Below the pieces are notes generated by a model that saw only the letters and a program-made list of their open reading frames with translations, had not been told where the DNA came from and searched no databases. Shown one piece after another: positions 58,561 to 64,000 of a DNA stretch of 64,000 nt. Made by a program: the position numbers and the translations under genes. Source of the DNA: Epiperipatus broadwayi (lineage: Eukaryota > Onychophora > Udeonychophora > Euonychophora > Peripatidae); contig JAQFVV010000315.1 of NCBI GenBank assembly GCA_028023455.1, positions 664,501 through 728,500 on the forward strand. The letters run 5' to 3'. Every line of letters begins with the position of its first letter. The first letter of the stretch is position 1.

Positions 58561-61500
58561 AAGAAAAATGTAGATCATTATTGAAAATGTAAGCCATGAA
58601 AAATACCACTTAACATATCCTCATAAAGGTACATATAGCAGGACAATGTTAATTGCATATTGAAAAATAAAATTCTTGTAAAAGGATCAAACTATTTATT
58701 ATTTATACATTTTAATAGGGTACATAGTCAGGACTACATTAACTGTCCAAAATAACCAAAAAAAACATTTCAATCAACTTTTTTTCAATGTATAAAAATA
58801 GAAATGTCTCACATCAAATACATTCATTCATAAACAAGTAATAGATAAGTGGTAGAGACTCTGTGACCCATAGGCCATGTCTGTCTTTCAAAAGTTCTCA
58901 ATTCAGCCACAAGACATTTTTACACACATGGGTAAAATGGACCTGCGTTAAACTTCTATTTAAATAACCGCACACTGAAGTGCAAATAGTTGACTTAAAA
59001 GTTAAGTAAAATAGAATATTTATTTTCTCAACTACATTTTTTCTCCTCCAACTGTTATAATAATTTTATTTTATTCTATTACACTTGCAATATTTCAACC
59101 ACTTATTTATGTTGTATGTTTATCTGACTATGAATTTAATGGATGAAGCTTGGAGCGTTTTGTTTATTTTGATAGTGATTCTCACTGATGAATCTGTAAC
59201 AAGCAAAAATAAATCTCGAATTTTAGTTCATTTTGTTATTATTATTTTGCATTTAATTTTTTATTACGATTCATATATGGAGTAAGATAATATAAAGTCC
59301 CACAGAAAATTGCACATTTGAAAAAAAAGACTAATGTATTTTCTTTTTATAAAAAACAGCATTAAATCAATACGCGTGATAGGTATAGAAAATATCTCAT
59401 TTAATAAGGAACGCTTTATTAAAACAATCTGATTATTTATTAAAACATTATGATTAAATCGATTTTATTGGAGAATAAAGAAATATTAAAACCGAACAAC
59501 TTGAAAAGGAGTTTCATTAAATAACTGACATGTTTAATAAAAACTACAAATAAGTGAGGAAATTCTATGAGAATAAAATTTATTTTAGAAAAGCAGAAAA
59601 TTAAAAAAAAACAAAAAACATTTTTTGAAGGCAAGTTTTAAAATGATGCATTCTAGTTGGTGTAGAATTAACCTATTCATAAATAAAAAGAAATTTGAAA
59701 ATATATGTCACAAATATTATTTTTAGGTAAATTGGAAAAATTGTTATTAAATGAGGAACAGTCATTGATAATTACATGTTACTTTATTTTTAATTTACAA
59801 AAATATTATGTCTCTCATTTACAATGTAAATGTTGAAATTTGGTCTGTCAGTTGAAACAGATTGCCCACTATTGATTACTAGGGGTAAATTACTTAAATT
59901 TTTGATTTAATTAATGGCTAATTTTTAAGTTGATAATTTTGTGAGATCAGAGAAAAAGATTATAAATATTCAAACAGCCCTGACAAGAAAAAAAGGTGTC
60001 TATATTTCTATAATAAGTGATTATCTTATTATTATTAATATTATCCTTTAATTTAATGTAAATGCATGACCCCTAGACGCCAAATTTTTTAAATCGCTCT
60101 GTCATATGAAAAATCATAACTAATTATTGTTATAAACAACAAATTTTGATAATTCATTATTTTCACTCAATAATTTCATAATATTTAAGTAAAATATCTT
60201 TGTAAATAATTTCAGATATTTACAATATCTATATAAATTTTCAAAATTAATAACTTAATTCACTTTCAAAAGTAAGGACTTAATGAAGTGAATTATCCTT
60301 TATGCATCTACATTCACATATATGCGATTTTTATGCAATAATGTTAACTTAAATATTAAGGCACTTATTTAGGTTTAACTGATTTTTAGAACACATGGAC
60401 ATGTGAAGACTTTACAATCTATTCTTAAAATTCATTTTTATTTATATATTTTCAATTTTTTACATATAATAATAGTTTCTAATTGAAATATATAAAATAA
60501 TGTGCATATAATATGTCAGATCTTAAGAAATACTTTTTAAAATCTTGCTTTTTAATTTTTATATTTCCCAACAGTGATTACTTCATTACAAAATAATATA
60601 AAAAAGCATAATTACTTTTTGTCCCCCTTCCTGTCTTATTATTATGGATTTTGAAATATATTTTAGTAATAATAAAAGAAAATAAAGCATAATAAAATAT
60701 TAAAAACAATGAGGAATTGGCAATCCTAATTGTTTATAACTTACAAGCTTAAGAGATAGGGTCATGTGATCTATGACTTATTTTGACTATAATAAAATAT
60801 TGTATTAAATTAAGAAGCATATCGATATATTAAAATTACATTTTTTTCTCATATAAATTAAAAGCAAAAAAAAATATTAAATTATTTCTGTAATTTATTG
60901 TTAAATCTTTAATAATTAATTCCTTTTCTTTGTTAATAGTTTCAAAAAATAATTTATTTAAAAATATTTTTATATAAATAAATTACAGTTTAACTATCCA
61001 GTTTATATGTAAAATATTTTTAGATGAGCCTGACTTACTCAAACAAATTGTCTCTGAATTCCACTGCGATTAAAATATTGTTGACAGTTAGATATTTTTA
61101 TGTGTGGTATTACATTTATAAATATTGCTACTTTTAATATTTTTCGATGCTAAGTAATTCTTGTAATTAGTTTTTAAAAGGCAAGCATAGACAGTTATGA
61201 TCGCATATACTTTACACGAGACACACAATATGAAAAAGAAAGATTATATGACTTTATTTACTCAGTTACATATTCTTTTTTATTTAGAAATCATTGTAGT
61301 TAGAAATAAAGTTTGCTGGTGCTTATAGTAATTCTTTTCTGATCTATCTCTGTTCCAGAGAGCGACGTAAGAAGAAGAATACAGTTAGATTACTTCTTTA
61401 CAACTTCATTATAATCATCATACGTTTTTACTTTATATGGAATTCATAAATCTGAGTTATCAAATTTATTCACTACTGCTTTTAACTGTAATTAACTAAT

Positions 61501-62799
61501 TACATTGTTTGTTTTTAACATATTTATTAAAATAGCCTTCTTAAATTTTTATCTTGATTTTTAATAATGAAATTTACTTAAATATGTTTACCAAAAACAA
61601 ATATAATTACGAAAAACAACCTATTTACAATTATATAAAATTTAAAATTAAATTTTGGTCTTCCCTTATTAAATGTTCAAACTTACATGCACACAAAATA
61701 ATGAAATGTGTCTGTGTGTATACATAAACACATAATCAATAAATTAAGTTCACCGTACTAATAATAAATTTAAGAAAAACTATACTTATGACCAAAAACG
61801 CTAAGTTACCGATCCCTTTTTTTGTGACTAAATTTATACTGGCCAATTCTTATTTCTGTCTGATTATGGCAACGGGTTATTATTGTCAATGAAATATCCA
61901 CTTCACATACCATTTTCTGTGACAAAACAATGTCGAACATATTTGTATAAATATTGCTTCAAACATCATTCTTTTATTTTCTAAGTGGTTTACAAGATAC
62001 TTACATTATTTTCATAGAGTTCTGTTGGGCTTTTAAATAAAGTCACATATAGATATAATTTTGTACTCTCTGAACTGTTTGGATTTTATCTAAAAATCTC
62101 TCAAATATTTCTGGTGATTAATGAGAATTTTGACAAATCTATTTCTACATAATTTATTACTTTTATATATTCTACATTTAGTTGCTGCGTAGGTTTTGCA
62201 AAACAAGTCTCAATCACCCATTTATTAATTGATTAATCTATTTTTTTAGACTTATATATATATAATTTTTTTAGTTCTTTTGTTTGATTTTTTTCTATTT
62301 CACATACTTTTTTTAATTTTCATGTTTCTCATATGTTCTGTTTTATCATCAATTTTAATAGTTCATACACTAAATTATTTCATTACTTTTGGATTCAATT
62401 ATATTGCTCTATGTAATTTCATTGTCAGTATGTGTTTCACAGAAATGGTCATTTAATTTATCTTCATCGTATTTTTTAAAATTCTTTCCTATTTTGGCTC
62501 ATAACTTCATTTTTCTCTTTATCCAATTAATTACATGTGAGAAAATATTAATGCCTGCTTTTTTATATCTCATATGCCACTACTATCTAAATTATTATCT
62601 AAGAGTAGTAAATTGATGATATATGGTTTCATAGTTACAACAACTATATATGTATATGTCTTGTATAATCATTCATCATCATCATTACTATTTATATCAA
62701 CTAGAACATTTTGTTTATCACATTTGCATTTAGGGTCAGAGTTTGAGTGCTAAGAATTTGACTTATAAGGCTGAAAGTATATTCAGCTTATATTGAAAA
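58561..62799. other. AT-rich DNA without recognisable genes
   Basis: The frame 59085-59285 is hydrophobic but has no family motif. A short stretch near 61320-61385 is less AT-rich and has a splice-acceptor-like TCTCTGTTCCAG, without an exon to go with it. Confidence 0.45.
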
Positions 62800-63620
62800 T
62801 TTGGAATAAAATAATATCTTCTTTATGAGTTGGCAAATCAGTTATAATAAAATTACAATAGCTGCCTTATTTGTATCTTGTGTTACAATTTCATCATCAC
62901 CTCATGTTACTTTACTATTTTCTTTTAGAATAATGACAAAAACATTAAAAACTCTCTTTAATACTGCACTCTGGAAATTATCAGCAAGATACTTTTTTTT
63001 TTATTTGGATGAATATTATCTTTGTTGGACCTCCAAAGTATTATCATTTTTAAAGCTTTTTTTGATTCAATTCTTGAAATTTATCTTCACTATTTATTTC
63101 TGGTTTCTTTCATCTGTATAGTTCAATACACTCTTGGTGTAAATTTGTTAGCACCTTTTAATGAAAATCTCTTCTGAATTTATGTTTCATATTTCATTTA
63201 TCTGAACTGGTATGCTCATACTATAACATCATTATAAAATTTTGTTTTTATCCAATCCTCTACTTTAGGCTCTTCAATTGATTTAACTATTCATTTTTTA
63301 TTTGCTCAGTAAGTGATGTTTCCATTATTTTTCCTTGTTTTTTTATTTTCCACATTTCATCACATATTTTTATGTACACTTGGACAAATCTTCTTTTCAT
63401 TATTTTGTTTAATGTGCATCTATCTATCATTTGTTCAATTTATTTAGGCATATTATCTCTCATCTAGTTTTTTGCTTGTAACTATCATCTCCCATTGGTT
63501 TTTTTATTATACCTAATATTTCTTATCTGTTCTGTTATTCTTGTCCTATCTTTATCATATCATACTATATATACTTTTTGTTTGATTTTTGAAGTATGAT
63601 TTTGTTTCACCTTGTATTAC
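62800..63620 (-). pseudogene. possible decayed coding remnant, unidentified
   Basis: The + strand here is T/C-rich in the manner of the minus-strand LINE region. The minus strand gives longer-than-usual coding-like runs broken by stops, for example NFQSAVLKRVFNVFVIILKE near 62960, and EILGIIKKPMGDDSYKQKTR near 63490. I could not match either to a family. It may be a dead transposon ORF, or chance. Confidence 0.25.
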
Positions 63621-63629
63621 AAGTGGTTT

Positions 63630-63700
63630 TAATTAGAATGAATTTGAACCTAGACTTTCAATATTACTTTAATCATCCACATCTTATAGAACTGATTCAT
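63630..63700 (-). repeat. possible tRNA-derived SINE relic
   Basis: The minus strand reads GAAAGTCTAGGTTCAAATTC, with a B-box-like GGTTCAAATTC, and the + strand text GAATTTGAACCTAGACTTTC resembles the left arm of the palindrome at 37385. Weak and partial. Confidence 0.3.
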
Positions 63701-64000
63701 ATGACCACATTCATGTGAAAAAGATAAATGATCACTGATATATGTATTTTGTGCTGAAATTCTGGGTTCACACTCCTTTACTTACATCTAGTTTAGAAAG
63801 TATATATACTATATTTACATTTTTTTCTGTAAGTATTTTATCTATTGTTTTTTACTTTATATTAATCCTCTGGTAATTCCACTTCTTATTCTAAAGTTTT
63901 TGTTTCATTATCTTCATATTGCATAATATATGACTTACTTTTCATTTAAGCCATGATAACTGGCTGATTTTTTTTTTCATATTATATGTTAAAATTACTT

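Noticed and set aside
61340-61385. TCTCTGTTCCAG followed by GTAAGA as a micro-exon
   Set aside because: Such short signals arise by chance; no partner exon or open frame supports it.

Overview
The window is eukaryotic, very AT-rich (my impression is about three quarters A+T), repeat-dominated animal DNA. It holds an intact-length but broken Ty3/gypsy element, a second LTR element without pol, a LINE, a Penelope-like element with a GIY-YIG domain, a TIR DNA transposon, a pogo-type transposase fragment, foldback repeats and many (TA)n tracts. Penelope-like elements, hammerhead ribozymes of the small type I form and this style of LINE point to a metazoan, probably an invertebrate; I cannot name the taxon. 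I found no convincing complete host gene.

Layout. 1-13001 is a Ty3/gypsy retrotransposon on the + strand. The end of its 5' LTR (1-1711) is followed by a tRNA-Lys-type primer binding site, decayed gag, protease, RT, RNase H and integrase (2350-7992), a polypurine tract and a very long 3' LTR (8202-13001, 4.8 kb). A solo LTR of the same family lies reversed at 42329-47183. 13833-24461 is a second LTR element whose two LTRs (about 2.75 kb each) flank only about 3 kb; this carries an unrecognised, broken coding region on the minus strand and a 110-bp tandem repeat. Its right LTR was hit by a 2,047-bp TIR transposon (21207-23253) with a perfect 8-bp target duplication. 24785-28330 is a minus-strand LINE with AP endonuclease, RT and C-terminal zinc finger, interrupted by a palindromic (TA)n insert.

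28360-42250 is mostly featureless AT-rich DNA. It contains a pogo/Tigger-type HTH fragment (33004-33198), a hammerhead ribozyme with flanking 415-bp-spaced direct repeats that looks like an animal retrozyme (33603-34115), a 208-bp x 3 tandem repeat (36593-37216), a long tRNA-like palindrome (37371-37550), and a locally CpG-richer stretch ending in a good splice donor (37890-38349) that could be a host promoter and first exon. 47224-50047 is a Penelope-like element on the minus strand, with an inverted second copy of its 3' end at its 5' side. 50050-64000 has foldback repeats (54330-54600, 58015-58560), (TA)n tracts and a possible decayed coding remnant (62800-63620, minus), and otherwise nothing I can recognise.

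Nearly everything here is selfish DNA in different stages of decay. The best candidate for something little described is the hammerhead/retrozyme-like unit near 33.7 kb. The 4.8-kb LTRs and the pol-less LTR element with an unknown protein come next.
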